55,681 nt of DNA from Terrimonas_A sp036262095 (lineage in GTDB: Bacteria; Bacteroidota; Bacteroidia; Chitinophagales; Chitinophagaceae), in contig DATAJQ010000291.1 in assembly GCA_036262095.1 (NCBI GenBank), forward strand, positions 1-55,681, written 5' to 3'. Below, in pieces: positions 7,942 to 16,565 of this stretch (positions are counted from its first letter, which is position 1; each line of letters starts with the position of its first letter). The notes under the pieces are model-generated. The model saw nothing but the letters and a program-made list of their open reading frames with translations. It did not search any database and was not told the origin of the DNA. Position numbers and translations under genes: made by a program.

Positions 7942-10338
7942 TTAATTAATAAAAAAGCTTTGCTTCAATCGTATATCTTCTGATGAACTCCCCACTCTCA
8001 CTTCAAACTCTCCCGGCTCCACTGTCCAGTTCATATCCTTATCCAGTATAGCCAGATCATCCGGCTGCAAAAGGAATTTGACGGTTTTCTTTTCACCCGG
8101 CTGCAAACTGATCCTTTCAAATCCTCTCAGTTGTGTTTCATACGTGATCACACTGCTGATCTTGTCTTTTATATACAGTTGCACCACTTCATCTCCTTTT
8201 CTGCCGCCATTATTGGTCACATCCACCGTCACTTCAATATTACCCTGTGAATTCTGCCGGGCAGGATTTACAACCAGGTTACTATAAGCAAAGCTGGTAT
8301 AACTAAGTCCATACCCAAAAGGATACAAAGAACCGTTAGCACTTGTATAACCTGCACCATTCCTTCCTTTAGCAGGCTGGTCCGCATGAGAACTAGGTTT
8401 AAAAGGAAAATTGAATTCTATCTGGCCAATTGATTTCGGATAGGTCATAGAGAGTTTACCGCCGGGATTATAATCCCCGAACAATGTTTCTGCTACTGCT
8501 GACCCTGCAGAAGGGCCGGGAAAGCCTGCCAGTAAAATACCAGGCACATATTTATTCGCCCAGTTGATCGTCAGCGGCTGCCCGGTGACCAACACCAGTA
8601 CTACCGGTTTACCGGTCGCATACAGGGCCTGCAACAACTGTTCCTGCCTGCCCGGCAGATCGAGTGAAGTGCGTGAAAGCCCCTCTCCTACAGTCTTTTC
8701 ATCTTCACCCAATACAGCAATAATGATATCAGATTTTTTTGCTTCTGCTACGGCTTTGTCAATACCACTCTGCTCTTCTTTACTAAGCGGCGTGTAAATG
8801 ATCTCTGTTTCCGGCCATCCTTCATTCGTTATCTCACATCCTTTCTCATACACCACATTAACCTGATTACCGAGAAGGTCTTTAATGCCTTTGTAAACTG
8901 TTGTTACAGGATTATTGGAAGGGCCATAACGGCTGATCGTGTATTTCGTTGCATCAGCCAGTGGGCCTGTTACCAGGATGTTTTTATTCCCTGTTTTGCT
9001 GAGTGGCAAAATATTACCTTTATTCTTAAGCAACACCAGCGATTGCCTGTTTATCTCCTGCGAAAACGCTTCATCTGAAGCTGTGTGCACAAGTTTATCC
9101 GATTGTTTTGGATCAGCTACATAAGGCTGATCGAATAAGCCAACCAGGAATTTCACCCGCAGCACATCCCTTACCCGTGCATCAACTGTATTAATGGAAA
9201 GCTTTCCTTCTTTTACCAGTTCACGGATATTATTGATATAGGCATCTGGTGGATCGAAATTTGTCCATACATTCAATCCTGCTTCAACAGCCTGACGGGT
9301 AGCTTCTTTAAAATCTGCCGCCACATGATGCTTTTCAAAAATATACTCCACAGCACGGCTGTCAGACACTACATATCCATTGAATCCATATTGCTCACGC
9401 AATAATTCGGTAAGAAAATAATGGCTGCCCGTAACAGGTACGCCATCCCAGTCGTTATAGCTGCTCATCACACCAAGCGGGTGAGCTTCTTTTATTACGC
9501 GCTTAAACGGATAGAGATATAGTTGATGCATTTCCCTCGGTGCTACATGCGGGTCTGTTCTGGCCTCCCCATCCCGCCCGCCTTTGGGCACGCTATACAC
9601 AGCAAAGTGTTTGATAGTAGCAGCCACGCCCTGGCTTTGGATACCCAGCGTCATCTGCTTACCAAGTTCCGCGATCAGGAAAGGATCTTCTCCATAACAT
9701 TCCACTGTTCTCCCCCAGCGTTGGTCGCGTGCGGGGTCAAGAATAGGCGCATAAATATTAGTGTAACCCAGTGCTTTTGCTTCACGGCCCACTATCTCAC
9801 CCGCCTGCCTCACTAATTGCTTATTCCAGGTTGCACCAATGGATATGGGGGCAGGAAGCGAGGTTGCCCTGTCGTGCGTAAGGCCATGTATTCCCTCATT
9901 GGTAAAATCGACGGGAATGCCCAATCGTGTTTGCTCAACAAACCATTTCTGCACGGTATTGATCGCATCAGCATGTTTGCTGAAAGGATAGGAATATTGT
10001 GATTGCGCTTCAGGCTTGAAAGGAAGACTGTTGAGATGTTCGTCAATATTAGCGATACCATCTTTCCAGATACTGCTCTTCCATTGCGCAGTGGGCAATT
10101 CATCTTTCAGCACACGGCCATAACCATACAGGGTAGCCATCTGGCAAGTCTTCTCGTCCAGGTTCATCTGCGACAGGAGGTCTTCGACACGCTTATCAAC
10201 GGGCTGAGCCGGGTCTTCAAAAACATCTTTACGCCCGTTCTTATTAAAATCGATCCAGCCTTTTTTGTAAATAGTGGAAGGCTGTGCAAATGCAGTCATT
10301 GTACTAAAGCAGGCAACTGCTGTAAGTAGTTGTTTCAT
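7942..10338 (-). CDS. Glycoside hydrolase family 3 beta-glycosidase (secreted)
   Basis: Retaining beta-glycosidase, probably periplasmic, releasing terminal sugars from oligosaccharides. It has 798 residues: a signal peptide (cleavage near TAFAQ, residue 19), the GH3 TIM barrel, an alpha/beta sandwich and a C-terminal fibronectin-III-like domain (VTVDVTNNGGRKGDEVVQLY). Substrate-binding K243-H244 and R207 motifs are present. The nucleophile is predicted to be D326 in VVSDSRAV; the residue after it is Ser, where many GH3 enzymes have Trp. The acid/base Glu is probably in GEGLSRTSLDLPG. Beta-glucosidase, beta-xylosidase and related specificities cannot be separated by eye. It sits 129 bp after exuT in the same direction. 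Confidence 0.92.
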   Translation of the reverse strand: MKQLLTAVACFSTMTAFAQPSTIYKKGWIDFNKNGRKDVFEDPAQPVDKRVEDLLSQMNLDEKTCQMATLYGYGRVLKDELPTAQWKSSIWKDGIANIDEHLNSLPFKPEAQSQYSYPFSKHADAINTVQKWFVEQTRLGIPVDFTNEGIHGLTHDRATSLPAPISIGATWNKQLVRQAGEIVGREAKALGYTNIYAPILDPARDQRWGRTVECYGEDPFLIAELGKQMTLGIQSQGVAATIKHFAVYSVPKGGRDGEARTDPHVAPREMHQLYLYPFKRVIKEAHPLGVMSSYNDWDGVPVTGSHYFLTELLREQYGFNGYVVSDSRAVEYIFEKHHVAADFKEATRQAVEAGLNVWTNFDPPDAYINNIRELVKEGKLSINTVDARVRDVLRVKFLVGLFDQPYVADPKQSDKLVHTASDEAFSQEINRQSLVLLKNKGNILPLSKTGNKNILVTGPLADATKYTISRYGPSNNPVTTVYKGIKDLLGNQVNVVYEKGCEITNEGWPETEIIYTPLSKEEQSGIDKAVAEAKKSDIIIAVLGEDEKTVGEGLSRTSLDLPGRQEQLLQALYATGKPVVLVLVTGQPLTINWANKYVPGILLAGFPGPSAGSAVAETLFGDYNPGGKLSMTYPKSIGQIEFNFPFKPSSHADQPAKGRNGAGYTSANGSLYPFGYGLSYTSFAYSNLVVNPARQNSQGNIEVTVDVTNNGGRKGDEVVQLYIKDKISSVITYETQLRGFERISLQPGEKKTVKFLLQPDDLAILDKDMNWTVEPGEFEVRVGSSSEDIRLKQSFFIN

Positions 10339-10454
10339 CCGTATATCTTTTATGCTTTTTTAGCCGGATGGGACTCTGCATGATAAAACTTTCATTCTCC
10401 TGCAGAGAATAATAAAAGCTTCATCATGCTTCGTCTCATCCGTATATCTTTTAT
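10335..10454. repeat. Direct repeat of a 19-bp start region upstream of the GH3 gene
   Basis: The same 19 bases (plus strand TCATCCGTATATCTTTTAT) occur at 10335-10353 and 10436-10454, offset by 101 bp. The lower copy contains the GH3 start codon; the upper copy also holds an ATG (10437-10439 on the - strand), which opens a 15-codon frame ending at 10392 with hydrophobic residues (MKLLLFSAG). A local hairpin, ATTCTC-CTGCA-GAGAAT, lies between. This looks like a duplication of the translation start region or a leader peptide; no other gene is in the 129-bp gap. Confidence 0.55.
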
Positions 10455-10467
10455 TTTATCAGAGGGG

Positions 10468-11772
10468 CTAAAAATCTGCCCGTTCCATTTTTGGCGTAAG
10501 CCAATGTATCAGCAACCAGGCGATCAAGAAAGAAAGCCCACAGAATATGAAAAGGATATTATATCCTGCTGTAAGATTATTTATTCCTTTATAGTAATCC
10601 AGTATAGCCCCTACTCCAAGAGGGAACAACACACCACCTACTGCCCCAGCCATGCCACCAATACCGATTACAGAACTTACGGCTTTGGATGGCAGCATAT
10701 CAGATACGATCGTAAAAATATTAGCGCTCCAGGCTGCATTGCCAGCAATAGCCAGGCAAAGCAACCCCACCACTACCCACATATTATCCGTATATCTCGT
10801 TGCAATGATCGGTAATACCATTAATGCAGACACCAGCAAGGCCATCTTCCTTGCTTTATACACGAGCCACCCTTTCTTGATCAGCTTTGATGAAAGATAT
10901 CCTCCACCGATAGCGCCAACTGTTGCGGCAGTGTAAATAATAATAAGTGGCGGAGAGGGTTTCTTTAAATCGAGATGAAAAGTGCTGGAAAAATAAGAAG
11001 GCAGCCAGTACATGAAAAAATACCAGATAGGATCGGTAAAGAATTTACCAATGATGAAAGCCCAGGTTTGTTTTAAACCAAATAGCTTCACCCATTTAAT
11101 ATTCTCCCCTTTCTCAGCCTGCTCTTCGTTATCACTTTTAATATAATTCAATTCTGTTTCAGACAGCCGTCTTTGCTTTTCAGGCACTTCATAAAAAATA
11201 CGCCAGGCGATCAACCATAAAAAACCAATCGCTCCCGTAATGAGAAAAGCGGCCTGCCATCCATAAAATCCAAGTATCCAGGGAATGATCACAGGGGCCA
11301 GTACGGCACCGATATTGGAGCCGGAATCAAAAAAGCCTGTGGCCAATGCTCTTTCTTTTTTGGGAAACCATGACACTACCGTTTTTACAGCCGAAGGGAA
11401 ATTACCTGATTCACCTAATCCCAGTAAGGCCCTCACAGCACCAAAACCAAAGGTCGTTTTCACCAATGCATGGAGCATGGCTGCAATACTCCAGATAGTA
11501 ATTGAAATGGTGTAACCGAGTTTACTGCCGATCTTATCAATGATGCGGCCAAACACTAAAAGCCCGAATGCATACGCAGCTGTAAATGCTGCAACGATAT
11601 AACTGTAATCAGATTCAGTCCAGTGGAATTTTTCCTCCAGCACAGGCTTCAGGTATCCCATCACCTGCCGGTCGAGATAATTGATGGTAGTGGCAAAGAA
11701 CAAAAGGCTGCAAACTACCCAACGGTAATTGCCTGGTTTGCTCTGCCCTGCTGTATTGTTATTCGTTGACAT
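10468..11772 (-). CDS. exuT: Hexuronate MFS transporter (ACS family, ExuT type)
   Basis: Inner-membrane proton symporter for hexuronates (galacturonate or glucuronate). The 434 residues hold 12 predicted spans, with the anion:cation symporter family signatures NYLDRQVMGYLKPVLEEKF in TM1, the GLGESGNFPSAVK loop between TM4 and TM5, and the GR..DKIGSK motif after TM2. The specificity assignment rests on overall resemblance to ExuT and on uxuA nearby. It lies 9 bp downstream of the other sugar permease, so the two are co-transcribed. Confidence 0.85.
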   Translation of the reverse strand: MSTNNNTAGQSKPGNYRWVVCSLLFFATTINYLDRQVMGYLKPVLEEKFHWTESDYSYIVAAFTAAYAFGLLVFGRIIDKIGSKLGYTISITIWSIAAMLHALVKTTFGFGAVRALLGLGESGNFPSAVKTVVSWFPKKERALATGFFDSGSNIGAVLAPVIIPWILGFYGWQAAFLITGAIGFLWLIAWRIFYEVPEKQRRLSETELNYIKSDNEEQAEKGENIKWVKLFGLKQTWAFIIGKFFTDPIWYFFMYWLPSYFSSTFHLDLKKPSPPLIIIYTAATVGAIGGGYLSSKLIKKGWLVYKARKMALLVSALMVLPIIATRYTDNMWVVVGLLCLAIAGNAAWSANIFTIVSDMLPSKAVSSVIGIGGMAGAVGGVLFPLGVGAILDYYKGINNLTAGYNILFIFCGLSFLIAWLLIHWLTPKMERADF

Positions 11773-11781
11773 GATGGCTAT

Positions 11782-13047
11782 TTATCTTTTTTTCCCCAAT
11801 ATGCTATAATAAATAAGGAATAGGTATGAAGGGATCAGTATCCAGTAGGCATACTGATTATTGGATGTTTTTGCGAGCCAGCCATACACTAAGGGCAGCA
11901 ATGCCCCGCCTGCGATACCCATGATCAGTACAGCCGAACCTTTTGCCAGTTTTTCGCCCTGCAAACCTTTCAAAGCCTGTGGCCATATTGCAGCCCATAA
12001 CATGGCATTCGCCAATCCAAGCAATGCCACACAAACTACAGAAGCCATGCCCGGCAACAAGAGGATCAGTACAGAAACGACCAAACCAAGACAGGAGGAA
12101 ATATAAAATGCCTGCTGTTGTGAAATGATCCTGGGTATAAGTGTAATACCGGTAAGATAACCGATCATCATACAGGTGAGTGTATAGGACGCAAGCGTTT
12201 TTGCCGTGTCCAGTCCCATACCATGATAAGATCCATAATTACCAATGGTATCACCAGCCAATACTTCCACACCCACTGCAAAAAATATAGCAGTGAACCC
12301 CAATAAAAAATTATTGCTCCTGGTGGCAGTTGGTTTACTGCCGGTTTCCCCCACAGGTATTTCCGGTTTTATTTCCGGCAAATGCGCATAACGGATAAGA
12401 ACTGCAATGATCAGCCATATAGCAGCCAGCACACAATAGGGAACGATCACATCCTGTGCAAGTTCATCCAGTCTTGCCAACTTTTGCGTACCGCTCATCT
12501 GCGCAAGCTCAGCAGTCAATGCATCCGAATTTTTCAGGATAATGCTTCCCATGATCAGCGGTGCAAGTATCCCTGCTGTTTTATTGCAGATCCCCATGAT
12601 GCTGATACGGCGGGCAGCAGTTTCCTGCGGGCCCAATAAGGTGATATAAGGGTTAACAGCAGTTTGCAAAAGTGTAAGTCCTCCCCCTGTTATAAATAAA
12701 CCAACCAGGAAGAGAAGATATGACCTGGTCAATGCAGCCGGCACAAACATGAGACAGCCAGCCGCCATTACACAAAGGCCGACACTCATTCCTTTCACCA
12801 TGCCGGTGCGTTGCAATAACTGACCAGCAGGTAAAGCCATTACTGTATAAGAAATATAGAATGCAAATGTTACGAGATACGCCTGCCATTCTTCCAGTTC
12901 ACAGGCAATCCGCAGGTAGGGGATCAATGTGGCATTGATCCAGCTTACAAAGCCGAAGATGAAAAAGAACGATCCGATGATCAGGATATTCTTCGTGTAT
13001 TGATTGGATACGGACGGCTCCAGGTTTGCACTAGCGGATACAGACAT
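11782..13047 (-). CDS. FHS-family MFS sugar permease (FucP/GluP/NagP type)
   Basis: Inner-membrane sugar:proton symporter of 421 residues with 12 spans. Family signs are FFFIFGFVSWINATLIPYLR in TM1, GGGLTLLQTAVNPYITLLGP in TM4-TM5, and NKTAGILAPL. The FHS family covers fucose, glucose/galactose, GlcNAc and, in Tannerella forsythia, MurNAc importers; sequence alone does not settle the substrate. The gene is 8 bp from murQ and in the same operon as a NagB-like gene, so an amino sugar or lactyl-ether sugar is my best inference. Confidence 0.85.
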   Translation of the reverse strand: MSVSASANLEPSVSNQYTKNILIIGSFFFIFGFVSWINATLIPYLRIACELEEWQAYLVTFAFYISYTVMALPAGQLLQRTGMVKGMSVGLCVMAAGCLMFVPAALTRSYLLFLVGLFITGGGLTLLQTAVNPYITLLGPQETAARRISIMGICNKTAGILAPLIMGSIILKNSDALTAELAQMSGTQKLARLDELAQDVIVPYCVLAAIWLIIAVLIRYAHLPEIKPEIPVGETGSKPTATRSNNFLLGFTAIFFAVGVEVLAGDTIGNYGSYHGMGLDTAKTLASYTLTCMMIGYLTGITLIPRIISQQQAFYISSCLGLVVSVLILLLPGMASVVCVALLGLANAMLWAAIWPQALKGLQGEKLAKGSAVLIMGIAGGALLPLVYGWLAKTSNNQYAYWILIPSYLFLIYYSILGKKR

Positions 13048-13055
13048 AATACAGT

Positions 13056-13877
13056 TTATTTATTTTCCATTGCTGCGTGAACACTTCCATATTTCAACAA
13101 CCGCGTTTTAGCTTCTTCATAATCCCTGATACCGGTTTTTTCCATCAGCATGCGTGTGCCCCGGTCGATCAGCTTTTCATTGCTGATCTGCATATGCACC
13201 ATGCGGTTGTCATGCACCTTGCCAAGGCGGATCATGACGGTAGTGGAGATCATGTTCAGTACCATTTTTTGGGCAGTGCCGCTTTTCATCCGCGTGCTGC
13301 CCGTAATGAACTCAGGGCCTACGATCACTTCTACCGGATAATCGGCGTGTTCCGCAACAGGCGAATCAGGATTGCAAACGATACAACCCGTGGCAATGCC
13401 ATTCTTCCTGCATTCCCGCAAAGCACCTACCACATAAGGAGTGGTGCCGCTGGCAGCAATGCCGATCACAAAATCTTTATCTGTCACTTTATAATCCTGC
13501 AGGTCCTTCCAGCCGGTTTCATAACTGTCTTCTGCATCTTCAATTCCAAAGCGAAGGGCAGCATCCCCACCTGCCATCAGGCCATTCACCATGCCAGCAT
13601 CCACTCCATAAGTGGGCGGGCATTCACTTGCATCAAGCACCCCCAATCTTCCACTGGTGCCGGCACCCATATAAAACAGGCGTCCGCCTGAGGCCAGCCG
13701 GGGTGCGGCTGCATTTATCAATGCTTCGATGCGCGGCAACACCTTTTGTACAGCTAATGCCACTTTCTGATCTTCTTCATTGACATGTTGCAACACTTCA
13801 GCTGTAGACATTTTTTCAATATGCCTGTAAACCGAAGGTGATTCTGTGATTTTGCGTCCTGTGTTCTGCTCTCCCAT
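13056..13877 (-). CDS. murQ: N-acetylmuramic acid 6-phosphate etherase
   Basis: Cytoplasmic lyase-hydrolase that removes D-lactate from MurNAc-6-phosphate to give GlcNAc-6-phosphate. SIS-domain protein of 273 residues, about 25 shorter than E. coli MurQ at the C-terminus. The phosphosugar-binding loop FYMGAGTSGRLGVLDASECP is intact, with the family's two catalytic glutamates at about E85 (SECPPT) and E116 (EDAED). GPEFITGSTRMKSGTAQK is also typical. It lies between a TIM-barrel isomerase (5 bp) and the FHS permease (8 bp). No MurNAc kinase or PTS component is visible here, so the source of phosphorylated substrate is open. Confidence 0.95.
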   Translation of the reverse strand: MGEQNTGRKITESPSVYRHIEKMSTAEVLQHVNEEDQKVALAVQKVLPRIEALINAAAPRLASGGRLFYMGAGTSGRLGVLDASECPPTYGVDAGMVNGLMAGGDAALRFGIEDAEDSYETGWKDLQDYKVTDKDFVIGIAASGTTPYVVGALRECRKNGIATGCIVCNPDSPVAEHADYPVEVIVGPEFITGSTRMKSGTAQKMVLNMISTTVMIRLGKVHDNRMVHMQISNEKLIDRGTRMLMEKTGIRDYEEAKTRLLKYGSVHAAMENK

Positions 13878-13882
13878 AATTT

Positions 13883-14707
13883 TTAAACTTTTCTGTATCT
13901 GCTTTTCAGTAAATCATTCATATAAGCATTTATCTCCCATTGGTCAGCCACCGGTTGCCTGGTATAAGGCAATTGCGGCATATAAGGATAAGGCCCAAAC
14001 TCTGCAGTGAATGTCAGGAATGATTGACCTGCCTGTTTATTAGCGCTGTACACTTTATCCCAACACCGGAAATGCATGTCCAAAGCTTCCTGCCACTCAG
14101 GTGCGCGTGGATCGTTTACCTGTGCTCCCTGCGTATGCCCCACGCGTGCATGAAAATGACGCGTACGGGAAATGGCCAGGTCAACTGCATCCTGCTGATC
14201 ATGCAGGAAGGTTTCCGCTACCGCTACCCAATGTGAAATATCGAGCGTCAACAGCAGCTCCGGCAATTGTCTTAAATATTCTGCCGTTATGTGTGCTGCA
14301 AAACTGAACTTGCCCCGGTGTGTTTCATGATATACCGGTATGCCTGTTGAAACGGCGGTTCTTGTTGCTTCAGCAATCAGTGCTGCATTCTGTTCCAGGG
14401 TGTAATAATCTTTACCTGTTTGAGAATTGATCAGCAGCGGTTTTGCGGCCGCCATAATTTCCAACCGCTTCTTATATGCTTCCAGGTGCTGTTCAAAATC
14501 CGGTTCTACTGTTTCCCAATGCTGGGCTACAAGTTTTAACCCGTATTTAGCCAACGCATTTAATACAATATCCTTTTCTTTTTTATCTGCGGGCACATCT
14601 GTTTCCACTCCATCATACCCGCTCTCTTTTACCCGTTTGGCAAATTCATCCCAGGGAAGATGAGTTTGTCCCCAGCGTGGGCAAAAGGAAAAGATTTCTA
14701 AATACAT
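13883..14707 (-). CDS. Sugar phosphate isomerase/epimerase-like TIM barrel
   Basis: 274-residue protein of the xylose isomerase-like / AP endonuclease 2 superfamily, a fold that uses a divalent metal to isomerise or epimerise sugars. Likely metal ligands are Glu and His residues in YHETHRGKF, the Asp and His of LTLDISHW, and HFHARVGH, with a final Glu in LTFTAEFGPYPY. No signal peptide, so cytoplasmic. It is 5 bp upstream of murQ and 51 bp after the PhyH gene. The exact substrate is unknown; context suggests a sugar made or consumed by the MurQ/NagB-like branch. Confidence 0.8.
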   Translation of the reverse strand: MYLEIFSFCPRWGQTHLPWDEFAKRVKESGYDGVETDVPADKKEKDIVLNALAKYGLKLVAQHWETVEPDFEQHLEAYKKRLEIMAAAKPLLINSQTGKDYYTLEQNAALIAEATRTAVSTGIPVYHETHRGKFSFAAHITAEYLRQLPELLLTLDISHWVAVAETFLHDQQDAVDLAISRTRHFHARVGHTQGAQVNDPRAPEWQEALDMHFRCWDKVYSANKQAGQSFLTFTAEFGPYPYMPQLPYTRQPVADQWEINAYMNDLLKSRYRKV

Positions 14708-14758
14708 TCAAATAGTCTTTTATCTGATCAATATTGAAAGAGAGTCAAAATACAAAAT

Positions 14759-15667
14759 CTATTTGAAAGACACTTTCTCAACAGCAGGATCAAACAATAA
14801 GGGATAGAACTGGCCCTCCATTTTCTGCCCTTTAGCAATACCCGGTGTGGTAGGTAATAATTCATCATCTGAATTGGACAATGTTCCGTCCGCAAACACA
14901 TTCAATACAAAAGCGCGGCGGGACCTTTCCGATTTATTAGCATAAGAGCCATGCACCATCAGTGGATGATGAAAGCTGGCGTGCCCTTTCTTCAATTCAA
15001 TAGGAATTGGTTTGAAAGCCGCCTTTTGTTCTTCTGTCAAATAATCTTTCAGTCCCTCCATATCCCCTGCCAGTTCCGGCTTATCGAGCAGGCCCCAATG
15101 CTGACTGTATGGTACATAATACAGGCACCCGTTTTCTGTAGTGGCATCATCCAGCCCAACCCAGCAGGTAAGATGCTGTAGCGGGGCAGTGCGTGTCCAG
15201 TATGAATAATCCTGGTGCCAGGCCACTACGCCTCCATGCAGCGCAGGCTTGCAGAAAAGCTGATCATGCCAGAAGCGAACGGCTTTATTACCCAGCAACT
15301 GGCTTGCAGCCATTACAAAAGCAGGGTTCCATAATATATCATGAAATCCTTCTGTGATGCGCCAGGCTCCCAATGCGTGGAAAAGCACTGTGTTCACATC
15401 AGCTGATTCATTGGATGCAAACTGGTAAAAGAGCGAATTCCCGGGATGGTCGGGGTCTACGATCTGTGCCAGTTCCGCATTCAGCTTATCAATCTGCCAC
15501 TCGTCGAGCAACTTGATATTGCTGACATACCCATATTCATTATAAAAATCCACCTGTTCTTTCGAAAGACGGTATTGCTCCCATTCTGCAGCAGAGCCGG
15601 GCCAGCGGAATAAATCTGACACCAGTTTATGGAATTTTGATAAATCACTCACTGTTGTTACCGGCAT
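14759..15667 (-). CDS. Phytanoyl-CoA dioxygenase (PhyH) family oxygenase
   Basis: Fe(II)/2-oxoglutarate-dependent oxygenase of 302 residues, predicted cytoplasmic. The iron triad is visible: H151 and D153 in AWHQDYSYW and the distal H239 in HHPLMVHGSY; a 2-oxoglutarate-binding Arg follows (R248 or R250). It is in one operon with a NagB-like gene 17 bp upstream and a sugar isomerase downstream, so its substrate is probably a sugar or sugar derivative rather than a fatty acid. A second PhyH-family gene lies at the far end of the locus (33705-34466). No specific function is known to me. Confidence 0.85.
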   Translation of the reverse strand: MPVTTVSDLSKFHKLVSDLFRWPGSAAEWEQYRLSKEQVDFYNEYGYVSNIKLLDEWQIDKLNAELAQIVDPDHPGNSLFYQFASNESADVNTVLFHALGAWRITEGFHDILWNPAFVMAASQLLGNKAVRFWHDQLFCKPALHGGVVAWHQDYSYWTRTAPLQHLTCWVGLDDATTENGCLYYVPYSQHWGLLDKPELAGDMEGLKDYLTEEQKAAFKPIPIELKKGHASFHHPLMVHGSYANKSERSRRAFVLNVFADGTLSNSDDELLPTTPGIAKGQKMEGQFYPLLFDPAVEKVSFK

Positions 15668-15684
15668 AATTATAATTTTTCAGA

Positions 15685-16476
15685 TTAATAATTGAGGGTC
15701 GACAATTGCTTTGCTTCTTCTATTATTTTGGCAGCGCTTTCTTTTTCCAGGAAAAGACATGCGCCTGCATGTTTTCTTAGTATGGTGGAAGGATATTGCT
15801 CGGTCACTTCGCTTTTCAACGTGTGATAAACAGCCTGTGCTTTAGCAGCACCGGGCACCATGCAAAAGATCTGGTCGGCTTTTAAAAGTGCCGGGATCGT
15901 AAGGGTAAATGCATATACGGGTACCTGGCTTATGTTATCAAAGCATCCTTCGTTTACCTGCTGTTGTTTGCAGGCTTCGTCGAGATCAACTATCTTAACC
16001 AGCCTGGGATCATTAAACTCTGCAACGTGCGGATCATTGAACGCAAGATGCGTGTTCTCACCAATACCCATGCAGGTAATATCCACCGGGTGCTCACGCA
16101 GCAACGCTGCATATCTTTCACATTCAGCCTGGTGGTCAGTTGCCTGGCCATTCAGGTAAAATACGCGGCGGAAAGGCACTTTGTCGAATAATCTTTTCTT
16201 CAGGAAGATACCAAAAAGCTGCGGATCATTTTCCGGCAGGCCAATGTATTCATCCATGTGGAAAGCCTGTACACGCTGCCAGTCAATATCCTGTTTGATA
16301 AATGATTCAAGGAACTCGTTCTGTGAAGCAGCAGCGGCAAAAATGATGTTTACTGTTTCTTTTTGTTTTAACAGGAGATTGATACTGGCTGCTGCCATCT
16401 TCGCTGCATCTTCTCCCATTGTGGTCCTGTTTTCATGAATACGTACTCTCAACTGGTCGGCTACAAAATCTGTCAT
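15685..16476 (-). CDS. NagB-like protein (glucosamine-6-phosphate deaminase family), catalytic residues altered
   Basis: 263-residue Rossmann-type protein of the NagB/6-phosphogluconolactonase superfamily. MDEYIGL, which holds the first catalytic Asp (D75 here), is conserved, and the equivalent of the E. coli active-site loop GHIAFNEP is recognisable as GENTHLAFNDP. However E. coli D141 is replaced by Asn and E148 by Asp, while H143 is kept. The phosphate-binding loop LPTGGTP of E. coli is also replaced by FAAAASQNE (about 46-54). It may therefore be a deaminase paralogue for a different, perhaps non-phosphorylated, sugar. It is the first gene of the operon running to exuT, with no strong promoter match upstream. 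Confidence 0.8.
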   Translation of the reverse strand: MTDFVADQLRVRIHENRTTMGEDAAKMAAASINLLLKQKETVNIIFAAAASQNEFLESFIKQDIDWQRVQAFHMDEYIGLPENDPQLFGIFLKKRLFDKVPFRRVFYLNGQATDHQAECERYAALLREHPVDITCMGIGENTHLAFNDPHVAEFNDPRLVKIVDLDEACKQQQVNEGCFDNISQVPVYAFTLTIPALLKADQIFCMVPGAAKAQAVYHTLKSEVTEQYPSTILRKHAGACLFLEKESAAKIIEEAKQLSTLNY

Positions 16477-16522
16477 TTGGTTTATATTTTATACTGAATA
16501 TTTTCATGAATAAGTGTAGGAA

Positions 16523-16557
16523 CAGGCGGAAGAGCTGATTGATCACTCTTCCGCCTG
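16523..16557 (-). terminator. Hairpin after the TonB receptor gene, likely terminator
   Basis: A perfect 12-bp stem (CAGGCGGAAGAG / CTCTTCCGCCTG) with an 11-base loop, 9 bp past the receptor stop codon. No clear T-run follows on the - strand, so it may be an mRNA 3'-end stabiliser or a rho-aided stop rather than a classic intrinsic terminator. Confidence 0.55.
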
Positions 16558-16565
16558 CTAAGGTT

